Positions 1-11,559 of a stretch of 64,000 nucleotides of DNA are shown piece after piece; position 1 is the stretch's first letter; every line of letters starts with the position of its first letter. The position numbers were made by a program, and so were the translations under genes. The notes under the pieces were generated by a model. That model worked only from the letters and a program-made list of their open reading frames with translations. It was not told the origin of the DNA and searched no databases. This DNA comes from Podarcis raffonei (lineage: Eukaryota; Chordata; Lepidosauria; Squamata; Lacertidae): contig NC_070614.1 in the NCBI RefSeq assembly GCF_027172205.1, forward strand, positions 39,066,001 to 39,130,000, read 5' to 3'.

Positions 1-1800
1 ACTCACATCCAGCATGGATTCACGGGCCGAGCTCTGCAACACAGAGCATTGCCTGCTAGCATCTGTTTCTGCCACAGTGTCGTAGGGAGAAGTTCTTGTG
101 GCATATTGGGGATATGTGGAGGGAGGAATCCAGCAGACCCTGCCTAGAACCTGGCGAAGACACTGTCCCCTCTGCGTATGCCTGGAGGGTATGCTATCAT
201 GCAGAATGGCAATGCATGCCTGTTAAAAACCTCCTCATCTGCAGACTTGGCCTTCAAATCTACTAGGGGCTAGCCCTCTCATGTATGCATTGCGTCCCAC
301 AGACACAGTACGGAGACCTCAGCCTGTCAGGAAAACTAGCGCATGCCTATTTTGGGAAGATCTGCTTTGCTTTCATGCAGAATTTGGTTCCAGATTAAGA
401 GCAGGTGGTGGGCAGCCATGAAGAGAACTCTCCTTATTCTACAATAGCCATGCAGGGCTTCCAGTTGAATTTAGCGAGAGGTTCAAATCAAATCTGGCTC
501 TTTATTCTTTATTTTGAGTCCCCTGCAAGCGTCTCATACAGCTGCATGTCTACTTGGTGTACGATGGAGGCTGTGGCCTTGAATCCTGACATTCCACCTC
601 AAGAACGCCTGGGCCCAAATTTCTCCCCCTCCTTCCCTTACAATAAAGAGCCTATTGAAGGAGCATAAGCAAGAGGCTAGAGAAGGCTGGGTGGGACATC
701 AGATGAATTCCATGTGCAGGAAGAAAGTCACTTTTCTTTAAGGCAGTGCCCAAATTACAGGGGAGCCAGAGAGGGCCTGGCACCCTTTACCTGTTGCAGC
801 AGCCCCCTTGGCTACTGCTTTTTGAAGGCTACGGGGGACCACAATTTGGCTAAAATTAGAAGGATTGGGGGGGTTGCATTTCCTTAAGGCTCCTCCTAAC
901 CTGCTCTTCCATCTATAAAGCACTGCTTTAATGAATTCTGGCTCTGCATTATTATTATTATTTAAAAAATCTAGATGGGGAGTATGGGCATTGAAGGATG
1001 GAATATGGGATATTCCCCAACTTACCAGCCTTAACAGTCTCTTATTTCCAAACCCTCCAGATTTTTCCAGGGAAACAGAGTTGGTGATTCTACATTCCTT
1101 CCAGCGGCTGCTGCTGCTGCTGCTACTGGTAGTCCAGCCTCCAGATCAGAGCCATGTGTGGACCCATCAACTCTGGTCAGGCCTTGTTTTCTTCTGCCCC
1201 CTAATTAGAACCATTTCAACCAGCTTCCCAAAGAGTTGCAGGCCACGGTCTATATACTTACGGGGTGGGTGGGTTTCAACCCCAGATATGCAGCAACAGA
1301 ACATGTTGGTCTTCATCCCAGGCTTACTGCCTGTGGGATGTATGTGATAAGACTGCTGTGGTTTCCTACAATAATTAACAAACATAGAATCTCTGTTTCC
1401 TCGACAGGGAGAAACAATCAGGAGACATCGATATACAGGCATGTGTTCCAAGGTATCGGCTAGCCTGGTACCTCCAAAGCTTGCCAGGGAGATTCCTGGA
1501 TCATGTTTCCTCTGCTTCATATTTAGTGTGGAATTTTTAAACTGTGTGTGTCTTCCTTTTTTTTTTTAATTAAAAACAATCCTCTGGGGTTTTGGTTCAT
1601 CTTTGTGTGCTAAACGAATAAAGTTCTGCTGTGTTACTTCCATTTCGTTGAGAGGATGTAGATCCGTTGGCAAGAATTTGGCCCTTTGCTGGGTTTGAGA
1701 AGAGTGCCTTTCAGCTGTGTAACTTCTAGACATTTGCAAAAGGTCTCTTCTCAAGATGTGGAGAATCAGTTGATTTTCTTGAACATAGAAAGGGGGGTGG
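1..1800. other. Left flank without recognisable gene
   Basis: I see no coding exon, RNA gene or dated repeat here. Open frames are short, overlap on both strands and show no family motif. A short run of CTG units lies near 1108-1125. The stretch is ordinary intergenic sequence as far as it can be read by eye. Confidence 0.5.
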
Positions 1801-1802
1801 GT

Positions 1803-1975
1803 GCTATAAGCTCAGGGGTAGAGCAGCTGCTCTCCATTGCAGATGGTCCTTGGTTCAATCCCTGACATCTCCAGGTAGGGCTTAGGGAAACTCCGCTCTG
1901 AAACCATGGATTGCTGCTGCCTGGCATTGTGGAGTGGACAAAACAGATGGCTCAATGGTCTGTCTCGGCTTTCTC
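1803..1975 (+). repeat. tRNA-derived SINE
   Basis: The head carries an A-box-like stretch (AGCTCAGGGGTAGAGC) and a B-box-like stretch (GGTTCAATCCC), followed by the CATCTCCAGGTAGGG body and a TCAATGGTCTG segment typical of a common squamate tRNA-derived SINE. The body diverges and continues as non-tRNA sequence, so it is a SINE and not a tRNA gene. Related, more degraded heads occur near 10265 and 42236. Ends are approximate. Confidence 0.65.
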
Positions 1976-3099
1976 TAAAGAGGTTTTGTTGAAGGAGGAA
2001 GTGTGGGATGCGCACTGAACGTAGCATCCTTTTATGAACTCTTTTGTTTTTACAAAAACCAAATATGCGTCAAGAATCTGCCAGCTGAGTACTCAAAATA
2101 TGTAAATGTAAGTATATCACTTGTTCTGCATAAGCTTTCTCAGCTACATGTTTTATTATGAACCCAACGTTTGCATTTCCAGAGAATTTGGAATGCTTAT
2201 TATTTTAGTTTTAAAAGCTGGGTATGTTAGCCTACCAGGATAAAGTGGTACAGGAACATGAGCACAGAGGTCATAGAGTAAATGCTCGTTTTCCCAGTTT
2301 GACCCATACATTGGCCAAGCAGTCCAGAACCTTGCTTTGGGGGAGGGGAGGTGGAACGAAAGCAGGCGTGCTTGGAAATGCAAATTCTCCTTTGAAAAAC
2401 TGCATACAGAATTGTTCAAAGCAAACTGACATCAGTGCAGAATATGTTTTAGGGTGTACATACTGGTTCGATGACACCCTGCTCCCCAGTCTAGAGAGAA
2501 AAGATAAAAGTTGTTACAGCTGAGAGGCTGGTATGGCAGTATATGTTATAAATAGATTTTTAAACCTGCTTTTTCATGAGGAAGTTGTATGGAATTGTGT
2601 GTGATGTGGGGGAAGTGGACAGGGAGGAAAAAACCCTCTCTCTCAGGGCCATCCTGAGAACGTTAGAAGATTCCATTTGCTCCCACAGTATGAAGTGCTA
2701 GCCACCAACCCAGACAGACAAATTCATGGAGGATGAAACTACAGATAGCTACTAATCACAATGGCTGTGTTCTACCACCCAGTGTTGGAGGCAGTGTGTC
2801 TCTGAAGACCAGTCACAAAAGGGGAGAGGGCTGTTTCAATCATGCCTTGCTTGTGGTCTTCCCATCGGCATCTGGTTCACCACTGAAAGAACAGGATGGG
2901 GGGGTGTTCTTATGCTCTCGTGAGAATAAAGATGCAAACGCGATTTTAAACTGCAACACGAGCATTTGGAATCGCAGAAAGTGCTTTGCAGCACAGACCC
3001 TTTTCTAATTCATCCTGGTTTATTACACCGCGGATAAAGCGTATTTGAACATAGCTAAATCACAGAACCAGCCTCTGATTCTCCCTACTTTGCAAGCGG

Positions 3100-3970
3100 G
3101 GCGCCTGTGTCTTTAAACGAGGGGAAGGAGGTGGGGCGGGGGGGAAAGAGTGGTCATGTATTGCTTGTATTTCTGACTGCAGACAAAAAGCCAGGGCCAT
3201 CTCCCAGTTCCCTTTAATTTCCCTTTTGGTTGCGCTTAAAGGGGAGGTGCGCATTCGGGATGGGGAGGAGGGAAAAGGGGGAGGGGAGTTTTCCCAACTG
3301 TTTCTTCCCCCTGAAGGAGACGGAAAGTTGCACAGGGACGGCGGCGGCGCTGCAGAATCTCCCCGGTACCAGCCTGGATGGAGCAAGTACAGGTGAGGGA
3401 TTCCTTTGTGGAGCAGGAGGAGGGGATGCCAGCGGCCAGGAGTGGCTGCCGGGTACAGTGCCCGAGGATGAGTAGGGGACTCGCGTGCCAATGGGGGGGG
3501 CAGGCGGGGGGGGGGGAGAGGGAGGGACAAAGGGACCCCGAAGTCAACCCAGAGGCGCGGGGCGGTGGGCTTGCAGCACGAGCACCGTCGATGGCGCTCC
3601 CCTCGCCAGCGGCGGGTCCCCTGCCCTCCACCTTTGGCCATGCTCGCCCAGCTCCGGGCCATTGTTCTCTCCGCCAAGAAGCCGGACTCGTTCAGGGAGG
3701 AGGACGAGCGGGATCTGTTTGGAGATCGCAACTGGGGGCGGGGGGGGGGGGGGAGAGAGAGATCTAGACAGGGTTGGGACGCTTTTGGCTGGCAGCCAGG
3801 ATGCCCGGGAGGGAGGGAGGGGGCCGGTGAAATTTGGAGGGCAGGCGGCTTGGCTGCCAGGCTTGGAGGGTGTGGGGCGGGTTAAGAGCCCCGGAGGGGA
3901 ACTCGGGAGCCGGGACGCTGGGCTGGGCTCTTTGATTGGTTCAGAGGCTCCAGCGAAAGGGGCCTAGGAG
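3100..3970 (+). promoter_or_regulatory. CpG-rich promoter and first exon of the ZNF784 homologue
   Basis: This block is far richer in G+C and CpG than its surroundings and lies about 2-2.5 kb upstream of the single coding exon of the ZNF784 homologue. Two good plus-strand donor sites are visible: ACAG/GTGAGG with the exon ending at 3392, and GAG/GTAAGA with the exon ending at 3970. Either could join the acceptor at 5927/5928. An ATG at 3378 would reach the in-frame TGA at 5940 after splicing to 5928, so this exon looks non-coding. The transcription start is not determinable by eye. G runs near 3490-3520 and 3735-3752 are a notable local feature. Confidence 0.6.
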
Positions 3971-4406
3971 GTAAGAAAGCAAGATTTGGGGCAGGTGGGG
4001 CTGCTAGGGTCAAGGATGGCATTTTCTGGGCCAGGCCGAAAGCTCATCCAGCCGGAGGCGCTCACAAGCAGGGCTGGGTAAAGATGATGGTGGCCCTTCT
4101 TGTTTACCTCCCACCCCCACCCGCACCTCTGATTTAGAGGTAAACAGCCTTTTCACATGGAGTTTCCCTGCAGTGATCCTGGGTTGTCTGGGAAGGGAGC
4201 AGCAGACTTGGAGTTGGGATGCTTCGGATGAGCATTGAAAACAGTGAAGTCCAGCCAGTCAGCTTGGTGGTCAGGATGCCTGGGTTCCTTGGGCGAGGAT
4301 TTAAACCAGGGAAAGATTTGGGTTAGAACTAAGAGATGAACAAGTTATCTGGGAAGTTCAGGACACACTGGCTGTGCGGGAGACTCCTGCATCCTTGGGT
4401 GTAGAG

Positions 4407-4648
4407 CAGGGGAAGGCAACCTAAGGCCCATGGGCTGGATGCGGCCCAATCGCTTTCTCTATCCGGCCCACGGACGGTCCGAGAATCAGCGTGTTTTTGC
4501 ATGGGTAGAATGTGCCCTTTTATTAAAAATGCATCTCTGGGTTATTTGTGGGGCATAGGAATTCTTTCGGTCCCCCCCCCCAAACTATAGTCCGGCCCAC
4601 CACATGGTCTGAGGGACCCTGACAGCTGAAAAAGGTTGCTGACCCCCG
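4407..4648. mobile_element. hAT-type MITE with 8-bp target duplication
   Basis: The element is flanked by a perfect 8-bp direct repeat GTGTAGAG (4399-4406 and 4649-4656). Its ends form imperfect terminal inverted repeats: CAGGGGAAGGCAACCT at the left, and the complement of the right end reads CGGGGGTCAGCAACCT. An 8-bp duplication with a CAGGGG-like end fits the hAT superfamily. No transposase frame is present. It sits in the ZNF784 intron. Confidence 0.85.
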
Positions 4649-4789
4649 GTGTAGAGTGAGGTCTGATTTAAGCTTGGGATACCAGACATGCTTGTTTATT
4701 CATTTAAAGTATTTGTACCCAACTCAAGCACATTAAAACACATTGTAAAGGCTTTGTAGTAAGTTCTGCTTCTAGCTGAAATTCAACGA

Positions 4790-5215
4790 GAACTATGCTA
4801 GAGAATTCTGGAAGATGATTAATACAGAATTAAAAGAGATCCTTAAGATCACATTTTCCAAAAGACCTGAGGCCTTTCTATTAGGATATCCTGAAAAAGG
4901 CACTCAATCTCTTTTTAAATGCAACCAGCACAGCTAAAGTGGTATATGCGAAGAAATGGAAAGAAAAAAAGATTCCCACGAAAGAAATATGGCAGAATAA
5001 ATTGATGGAATACACAGAATTAGTAACTATGAACACAAAACTAAGAAATAAGGATGAGTCACGGATAAGAGATGAGTGGAAGTGTTTTGAAAAGTATCTC
5101 AGAGGGTATAATAGTCAGTTTAACCTACAAGTAGGAATGAACATAAGAGCAGCAGATAACATTAAATAAAGGAAGATTTGTGACAAAAATGGGTGGAATA
5201 ATAGATTATGCAGGT
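4790..5215 (+). mobile_element. L1 ORF2 3'-end fragment
   Basis: Translated pieces match the extreme C-terminal part of L1 ORF2 proteins: EFWKMINTELKEI, then KRPEAFLLGYPEKG, then IWQNKLMEYTELV and DEWKCFEKYL. The same peptide pattern is seen in the better preserved L1 at 51546-52907. The frame is broken between the first and second halves, so this is a decayed fragment. A GA-rich microsatellite follows about 100 bases later. Ends are approximate. Confidence 0.7.
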
Positions 5216-5326
5216 GACAAAAGACTACCTAGATCGCCATGGAGAGTTAGACTGGGAAGTCCAAGGATAAAAAATGATGATGATTATTTTATGGTCTATA
5301 TATAAGTTGTAAAAATGCATAAACAA

Positions 5327-5328
5327 AG

Positions 5329-5382
<54 letters not shown>
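5327..5382. repeat. (AG)n microsatellite
   Basis: About 55 bases of nearly pure AG/GAAA units lie inside the ZNF784 intron. It produces open frames rich in Ser-Leu on the minus strand that are not genes. Confidence 0.9.
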
Positions 5383-5383
<1 letters not shown>

Positions 5384-5972
5384 TTCAATGGGCTCACACA
5401 AGAGTGAACCTTTCTGTGGCCACATGGAGTCTGGGGAATTGTCTGCCCAAGGAGACCCTTCTGGTGTTTCCTCTGATAATTTTTTGCCATTGCTTTAAGA
5501 CAGATCAATTCCAGCTGACATTTGTTTAATTGGAGGATTTTTATTTCCTTAAATATTTTAACTGCTGCTGTCTTGTTTTCATATTGTTCTCAACTGACCA
5601 GCTTAACTTGGTTACATTGATGTTGCTTTTATATTTTGCTTTTAGCCTCATTGGGCATTCTTAGATAGAAAGTCTGAGTAGAAATTTACTTAAATGAAAG
5701 TGGCATGTGGGCTTGGGTTAGGGAAGGGAGGTGAATTACATTCGCAGCCCCCTATTCCCTGATTCCTTCAGGATTTAGCCGAATCATCTCCTTCCTCTTC
5801 AGCCTTCTAAAAGCAATAGGTAAGGAAACCAGGCCTCTACTGCTCCCTGTGTAATTCAAGCTCTGGCTATTTGATCTGCCCACCCTACCCGCTCTGTTTA
5901 CATCTCTGTCTTTCCTGCTATTTCCAGGGGAAGATGCTGTGAAGCAGGCATTCTGCTGGTGTGGACTCGCCG

Positions 5973-7955
5973 ATGGAAATCCAGCTGGTTAGAGTGAAAG
6001 AAGAGGCAACTCCAGGATTGCCCCCCGTCTGCCCGCTGTGCCAGGAGGAGCTGCCGAGTCTTGCTGGGCCCAAAGGGCAGGCTCCACAATGCCAGGGCTG
6101 CAAAAGCCTCTTGGTCGAGCCCCGGGGATGGTTGCCTGGCAACCAAGAGGCCCTGTCCTTCCTTGCCGAGAGGCCTTACAGCTGCTCCTTCTGCCCCAAG
6201 CGCTTCAAGAGGGCCTCAGACCGACGCGACCATGAGCGGGTGCATACAGGCGAAAGGCCGTATGGCTGTGGCATCTGTGGCAAGCGTTTTACTCAGAGCT
6301 CAGTGCTCTCTGGCCACATGCGCATTCATACTGGTGAGCGGCCCTTCCGCTGCGGCGTCTGCTTTAAGTCGTTCAACAACGGCTCCAACTTCCGCAAGCA
6401 CCAGCGCATCCACGGGCAACCGTTTGGCTACGGCGACAAGGCAGGCGACGGGAAGGACTGTGCCTTCCTACCTGAGAATAAGTTGAGCCAGCTGGTGGAA
6501 AGACAAGGTGGCTACAGTATAAGCCCCGGTCTGCTGCCCAGACAAAATGGCTGCCAGGTCGTCAAAGAACTGAGGGAAGGCGAGAACAAGAGAGGCCATG
6601 ACCCAAACAGCCCTTATGTGAACGGCTTTTGCCAGGATAGTGGCCTGAGGCAACCTGGTGATGATGTGGACCATTTCAAGCAAAGTAGACTAAGGGGAGA
6701 TAATGCTAGTTGTGGCCCTAACCGTGAACTGAGGCAAAGTAGCCATTCTAAGGGTCTACGGCAGGCAAGTGATAGCAAAGGTGGACTGGGGGGAAATGGT
6801 GGCACTGGCCAGGGACCGATGCAAAATGGCCACAGTTTCAGACGCCAAAAGTATGTTGGTGGTGAAAATCCCACTATAGGCCTGAGGCAAAATAGAGCAG
6901 AGGGAAGTCACACTCAGGGAGAACAGAAGCATCATGTCAGCAGCCACAATGGCAAGCTACAGTTAGACGACGGCATTTGTGGGAAAGGCCTTTTGGAAGC
7001 TGGTAGCCACAAGCTGAGTCAAGAGAGTGGAGTTGTGGGCTGTTTAGTAAGGAGAACAAACGACGACTACCTCAAGGGCCCAAAGCATAGTAGTGGGGAG
7101 AGCATTGGTGCCCACGTAAAGCAGAATGGCAGAGGGGAATGCCCTGTCAGTGCACTGAATCCAAGCAGGCGCCTCAGCACCTCAGTGTCAAGACAAAATG
7201 GCCACCATGGAATCGCTGCCCATGACCTCAGACAAAATGGTGCTGGCCACTTCAGATTGCTGAGGCAAGATGGCAGCAGCAACAAGCAGAAAGAGGTGGC
7301 ATTTCAAGCGTGTGCCCCGGGGAAGATTAATGCTCTCACAGCAAAAGTGTCTGTCTGGTCCTGTCCTGATTGGGAAGAGACCGATTTGGAGACAAGAAGC
7401 GAAAGGGGGGAATTTGAAGGATGCTCTCCCTTGGACATGCCTGCTGGTGTATCTCCCTGGGAACTGGAGAGCCCTGAGCCATGTTCTCTGCCTTACGATA
7501 TTTCCACATCTCCTGGTCATGGCTCCTTACAAGAGGAGTTTAGAAGCACCGCTCAGCACTGGGAAGAGGGGGGCTCTGCACCTTGCTTTCCTTTCCAAGA
7601 TCCCGAGCCTTATGATCAGCCCTCTCAGTCAGCATTCGATTCCAAGCCTTTCCTCTGCTTTGCATGCCCCAAGCAGTTCCGTCGTGCCACAGATCTGAAG
7701 GAGCACCTGCGGGTGCACACGGGTGAACGGCCCTTTGGGTGTGCTGTCTGTGGCAAGAGGTTCACGCAGAGCTCAGCCCTGGCCACTCACCGGAGACTGC
7801 ACACTGGGGAGAAGCCCTTTGAATGTGCCGTGTGCTGCCGGCGCTTCAATAACTCTTCCAATTTTGCCAAGCATCGCCGGCTTCATGGGCAGGAGGGTGC
7901 TGGGCCTGGTGGTAAAGTGGTGGCGAAAGACCAATGGAGTGCCAAGTCACAGTGA
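5973..7955 (+). CDS. ZNF784: C2H2 zinc-finger protein, ZNF784 homologue
   Basis: Probable nuclear DNA-binding protein of 660 residues encoded by one exon. The acceptor TTTCCAG ends at 5927. The first in-frame ATG is at 5973; the frame is also open from a GTG at 5961, but that is not a vertebrate start, and an in-frame TGA lies at 5940. Residues 2-8 (EIQLVRV) resemble the EIQVVKV of human ZNF784. Residues 69-147 hold three C2H2 fingers joined by TGERP linkers, including [16 protein letters not shown] and [13 protein letters not shown], which match the C-terminal triad of human ZNF784. Residues 560-638 hold a second, similar triad ([29 protein letters not shown]). About 410 residues between them are low complexity, with repeated LRQNG/RQNG-like units. 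Two CxxC pairs at residues 20-43 look like a decayed finger. Human ZNF784 is, as I recall, about half this length with a different N-terminal half, so this is a lineage-specific rebuild or the human gene has lost a copy. Confidence 0.85.
   Translation: MEIQLVRVKEEATPGLPPVCPLCQEELPSLAGPKGQAPQCQGCKSLLVEPRGWLPGNQEALSFLAERPYSCSFCPKRFKRASDRRDHERVHTGERPYGCGICGKRFTQSSVLSGHMRIHTGERPFRCGVCFKSFNNGSNFRKHQRIHGQPFGYGDKAGDGKDCAFLPENKLSQLVERQGGYSISPGLLPRQNGCQVVKELREGENKRGHDPNSPYVNGFCQDSGLRQPGDDVDHFKQSRLRGDNASCGPNRELRQSSHSKGLRQASDSKGGLGGNGGTGQGPMQNGHSFRRQKYVGGENPTIGLRQNRAEGSHTQGEQKHHVSSHNGKLQLDDGICGKGLLEAGSHKLSQESGVVGCLVRRTNDDYLKGPKHSSGESIGAHVKQNGRGECPVSALNPSRRLSTSVSRQNGHHGIAAHDLRQNGAGHFRLLRQDGSSNKQKEVAFQACAPGKINALTAKVSVWSCPDWEETDLETRSERGEFEGCSPLDMPAGVSPWELESPEPCSLPYDISTSPGHGSLQEEFRSTAQHWEEGGSAPCFPFQDPEPYDQPSQSAFDSKPFLCFACPKQFRRATDLKEHLRVHTGERPFGCAVCGKRFTQSSALATHRRLHTGEKPFECAVCCRRFNNSSNFAKHRRLHGQEGAGPGGKVVAKDQWSAKSQ
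6540..7285 (+). repeat. Degenerate RQNG-encoding repeats inside the ZNF784 linker
   Basis: The bases GGCAAAATGG, GACAAAATGG or close variants recur roughly a dozen times at uneven spacing. In frame they give RQNG, LRQPG, LRQSS, LRQAS, MQNG, LRQNR, VKQNG, SRQNG, LRQNG and LRQDG. The pattern suggests an old coding minisatellite that has since diverged. No known domain covers it. Confidence 0.65.
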
Positions 7956-8107
7956 CTCTTGAGGAGGAAGTTCTCCATGGGGAGATGGCACACTGTAGCT
8001 GTTGGCAGAGCTGCGTGTACTTCTGCACCGTTGCAACAGTAGATGCTGATTTCAGTGTCTTTGAGAATCTCATTTTTAACTTTGTAGAAAACAGCAAGCT
8101 TCTAGCC

Positions 8108-8243
8108 GAGGCTTCCTCAGCCTCAGCCCTTCAGATGTTTTTGGCTTACAACTCCCATGATCCTTAGCTAGCAGGCCCAGTGGTCAGGGATGATGGGAAC
8201 TGTAGTCTCAAAACATCTGGAGGGCTGAGGTTGAGGAAGCCTG
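8108..8243. mobile_element. Palindromic hAT-type MITE
   Basis: The two halves are inverted repeats of each other over about 45 bases (GGCTTCCTCAGCCTCAGCCC at the left; the complement of the right end reads CAGGCTTCCTCAACCTCAGC). It is flanked by TTCTAGCC and TTCTAGAC, an 8-bp target duplication with one mismatch. The core contains the ACAACTCCCAT / TGGGAACTGTAGT palindrome common in reptile MITEs. It lies 150 bases past the ZNF784 stop, so it is probably transcribed in its 3' UTR. Confidence 0.8.
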
Positions 8244-9408
8244 TTCTAGACCCACAGGTGTGTTTTGGATAGAATGCCAAACGATGGTTCTATGTTTCAT
8301 GAGCAAGCCTTGGGTGTGGGCTACTTACCCCCTCTTATTGTTCTTTCTGGTTCTTTGCAAATAAGAGATTTTCTGCAAACTAGACCTAGAGATTAGAATC
8401 AAACCATGGTTTCTAATTCTGGCTTGCAAGTAAAATATGGGTGATTTAATCAAAGTTAACAAAGTACAGGAGGAAATTGGAGCAAGGGGGCGGGGAGGGA
8501 GCAGTCGGTAGTGCAGTTACTCAAGAAAGGGTATTTTATGCAGCAACACTATGTGGAACTCTCCCCCATGGGATATTTGTTTGGTCCCTACAGGAGAAAT
8601 CTTTTAACATAAATTGAAAACACTTTTATTTACCCAGGCTTTGGGGTCAAACTTGAGTTTTGCAATTCTCAAGGTAGTATGCTGCTGCCGCTGCCAACAA
8701 TATTTGTTTTATTTGTAGCTTTAGGCCACCCTGTGCTCCTATTGGGTGAGGTACAACAATGATGTATTAATAAGTCTAAAGGCTCGATTATGTAACGTGT
8801 GGTTTGGCATTCCATCTAAATGTAGTCATAGGCTTGAGGGCTAGGATCTTGCAGCTCTTTTTGTTTGTTTGTTTGCAATTACCTGTGAACCAAATCTTAC
8901 TACTTTTCTTGGTTTGGGCATTACATCTGAACCAAACTAATGAAGAGAGAGGCCTAAAGTGCATTGCTAATGGTCGGTAACATTTCTGAAATTGGGGCAA
9001 GGAGTTGCTGAGCACTTCTAGAAACCAGCGCCTTCTACAGGTGTCTGCCCCTTCCCACTGCTAGCAGAAGAAAAATGGTGTTAAGCAAGTTATCGTTTAC
9101 TTAATTTGTGTAACTGTACACAATTGCTAGAGTGCAGATGGTTTGGGCTGCAATCCTATATCAGTTTTCTTGGAAGAAAGCCCAATGAACTCATTAGACT
9201 TACTTCTGAGTAGACATAGGATTGTACTAATAGATACCAACACTAGGTATACTGATGCAGTATTGAGTTGTTGTTGCTTTTTTAAAAAAGCAGATGCATG
9301 GTCCTGCTCATAGCGATCATAACCCACAATTTCTAATGTGTGTTTTTACCCTCAGGAGGGCAAATCTGAAATGATTTTTTAAAATGCATTTGAAAAGAGC
9401 TATAAGTA

Positions 9409-9414
9409 AATAAA
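9409..9414 (+). promoter_or_regulatory. Candidate poly(A) signal for the ZNF784 homologue
   Basis: AATAAA appears about 1.45 kb after the stop codon. I noticed no earlier perfect AATAAA on this strand after the stop. It would give a 3' UTR of about 1.5 kb. This is inference from position only. Confidence 0.35.
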
Positions 9415-9419
9415 GAGGA

Positions 9420-11550
9420 TGAAAATCAAGATTTGTTCATGTTACAACAAGTTGGGGAAAAGGTCTTTAGAAGAAAGGTCCCCCAGTCTTGTAAAAGTTG
9501 TAAGCAGAAATCCAAAGGTAGAAATAAAATATTCTGAAAAGTTGTAGCCACGTTTACAACCAAATTATTCTTGACATTTTGCTTTGCAAGCACTAGCCAG
9601 TTAAAAAATAATTTGTTATAACATAGTTGAATTTGCATATAACCCCAATGGAAAAATTTAGGTAGAAAAATTTGTTGAACCAACCTCTCAGGCTACTTGC
9701 TGTTACCAAAGATAGTTCCATTCCAAATATTATCAGTTTAGACCCCTCAGTCACACATCAAACACTTTATGAAAACTCTTTTGTTTTTTAGCTTTCCCCC
9801 AAGACTAGGCATTCTCAGTTCTGCATTTCTCATTGCAGATCTTGCAGTGTAAACATTTGAAGTTTACGTGGTCTCCTCCCAGGGGTGGGTTTTGACAGCC
9901 ATTTCCTATATGCAGCACTTTTGCTTCATTGTCTGAGCTGGGTGCATTGTACCAATCTCGCAAGAGAGAAAAAATCCATGTTGAAAGTATTACTTGCCTC
10001 CAGTTTAAATTGTCAATGTTCTTCATAGTGCTTAGGCTCCATTTGTGATAGCAGATATATTTTAAGTATCTCCTTCAAAATGGAGCATCACAGAAATGTC
10101 TGTCACACAAGATCATGTAGATTTACCTGGTGTTAATCCAGGCCCCTCCCATATACATAATAGGAGAAGAAAAAAAGGAAGCAAGAGCCAAACACGGTCT
10201 TCTGGGCCAGATGCTCTCCAGCTTCTCCAACTTGCCCATCCTCTTAGGGATGAGCCAAAATTGAACCTAGGTCAAGTGGTAGAGCAGAGACTTTGCACAG
10301 AGGTCCCAGGTTCAGTTACTGACATCTTAATGTGAAAGGATTGGTTAGCAAGTGAGGAAAGTCTTTTCGCCTGAGGGTTCTGGAAAACCCAGGAGACAAC
10401 ACAGGCTACATCAGGGTGGTCCAATGCTCAACCCTCAATACCGTTTTTGGTGGCCCTCAGCAACATATGATGCCCCTCCCCACCAGGTCTTGCGCTGCCT
10501 TCTCAAAGTTTGTGGCCCATGGGTTCCCTGTCCAAGTACGTTTGCGGCCTACTTGGTTTGTAAAGTTGGGCCGCCCTGAGCTACATGAACAAACACCTTG
10601 ATCTGGCATTAAGCCTGTAAAGTTAAGGAGGAAAGGTTTCTCAAAAACAATTCTCCCTCGCTTTATTTGCTTGCAAAGTTTAACATTCTGATTTAAATTC
10701 AGCCAGCTTCTAGATACCATTGGAACGCTCTGTTCCTGAAGTGCAAAAAGAGAAAGAAAAGCATCCTACTTGCTATGCCGATACTTGTCTTGTTAATGCT
10801 TTGGACTTAACAAAAATTTCAATTTCAACAGCAACATTTAAAAGTGTGTAAAACTGCAATGTTGAAATTTTCCTGCATTTTTTGAATGCCAGCAAGTTTG
10901 CTTCCAAGGATCATCCGAGCCTTCTCCATCTCCAGTAGCCTATATGAAACTGGCAGAGAAGAGAGTTGGAAGTACGGGCACTCAACTGTTTGCTTCCGAA
11001 TGTTCAATTTCTAGGGATGACCTCAACATTTTTAAATGTCAGTGAGATTCCACCAAACCTCCTCTACCTTGCCCACTTCTTCATATCAACTTGTTGGAGA
11101 GCTGTGGCTCATGTAGCAGAGGCACCTCACTTAGAATAAGAAAGCCCTAGCCACTGCCCTGATTGGCTAAAGGAGGAAGGTGGGACCCCAGGACGGCAGA
11201 AAACCCCTTCTAGTAGAAGACAGTGCAAGATTTCTGGCAAACCCACCTTGATCTTTCTCCTGTGGCTGGGTATAGGATTCTGCTCTTCACACAGCCCAGC
11301 TCGTATTAAAGTTTCAAGCTCTGATAACCTGATTCTAGCCACTGTGGGTATCCATCTCCTTTTTTGCTGCAGTTCTTGGGGATCTACAAGGCCTCATGTT
11401 CTTGTGCCCTTCACATGGTCCCAACACTTCAGGAAGCCCTGTCCAGTGGTCTAGCTACTTGGGATTTTTAAAGTGAAGCTCCCTCCACACCCACAGTTAG
11501 CAAAACCAGCAAATCTGGAGCCCTCTCAATGCATGGGACATACGCTTTCC
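9420..11550. other. Intergenic space between convergent genes
   Basis: No coding exon is recognisable. A degraded tRNA-SINE-like head (GTGGTAGAGC ... CCCAGGTTCAG) lies near 10265-10340. Just to the left, near 9145-9235, a sequence with GCAATCCTAT at one end and ATAGGATTG at the other is an unclassified reptile interspersed repeat. The rest is unremarkable. Confidence 0.45.
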
Positions 11551-11559
11551 AATTCTTAT

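Noticed and set aside
3060-3967. Long overlapping open frames on both strands at the left CpG-rich block
   Set aside because: G+C-rich sequence has few stops; peptides are low complexity and show no family motif.
5961-5972. Start of the ZNF784 frame at a GTG, four codons upstream of the ATG
   Set aside because: GTG is not a normal vertebrate start; the ATG at 5973 is the first in-frame one after the TGA at 5940.
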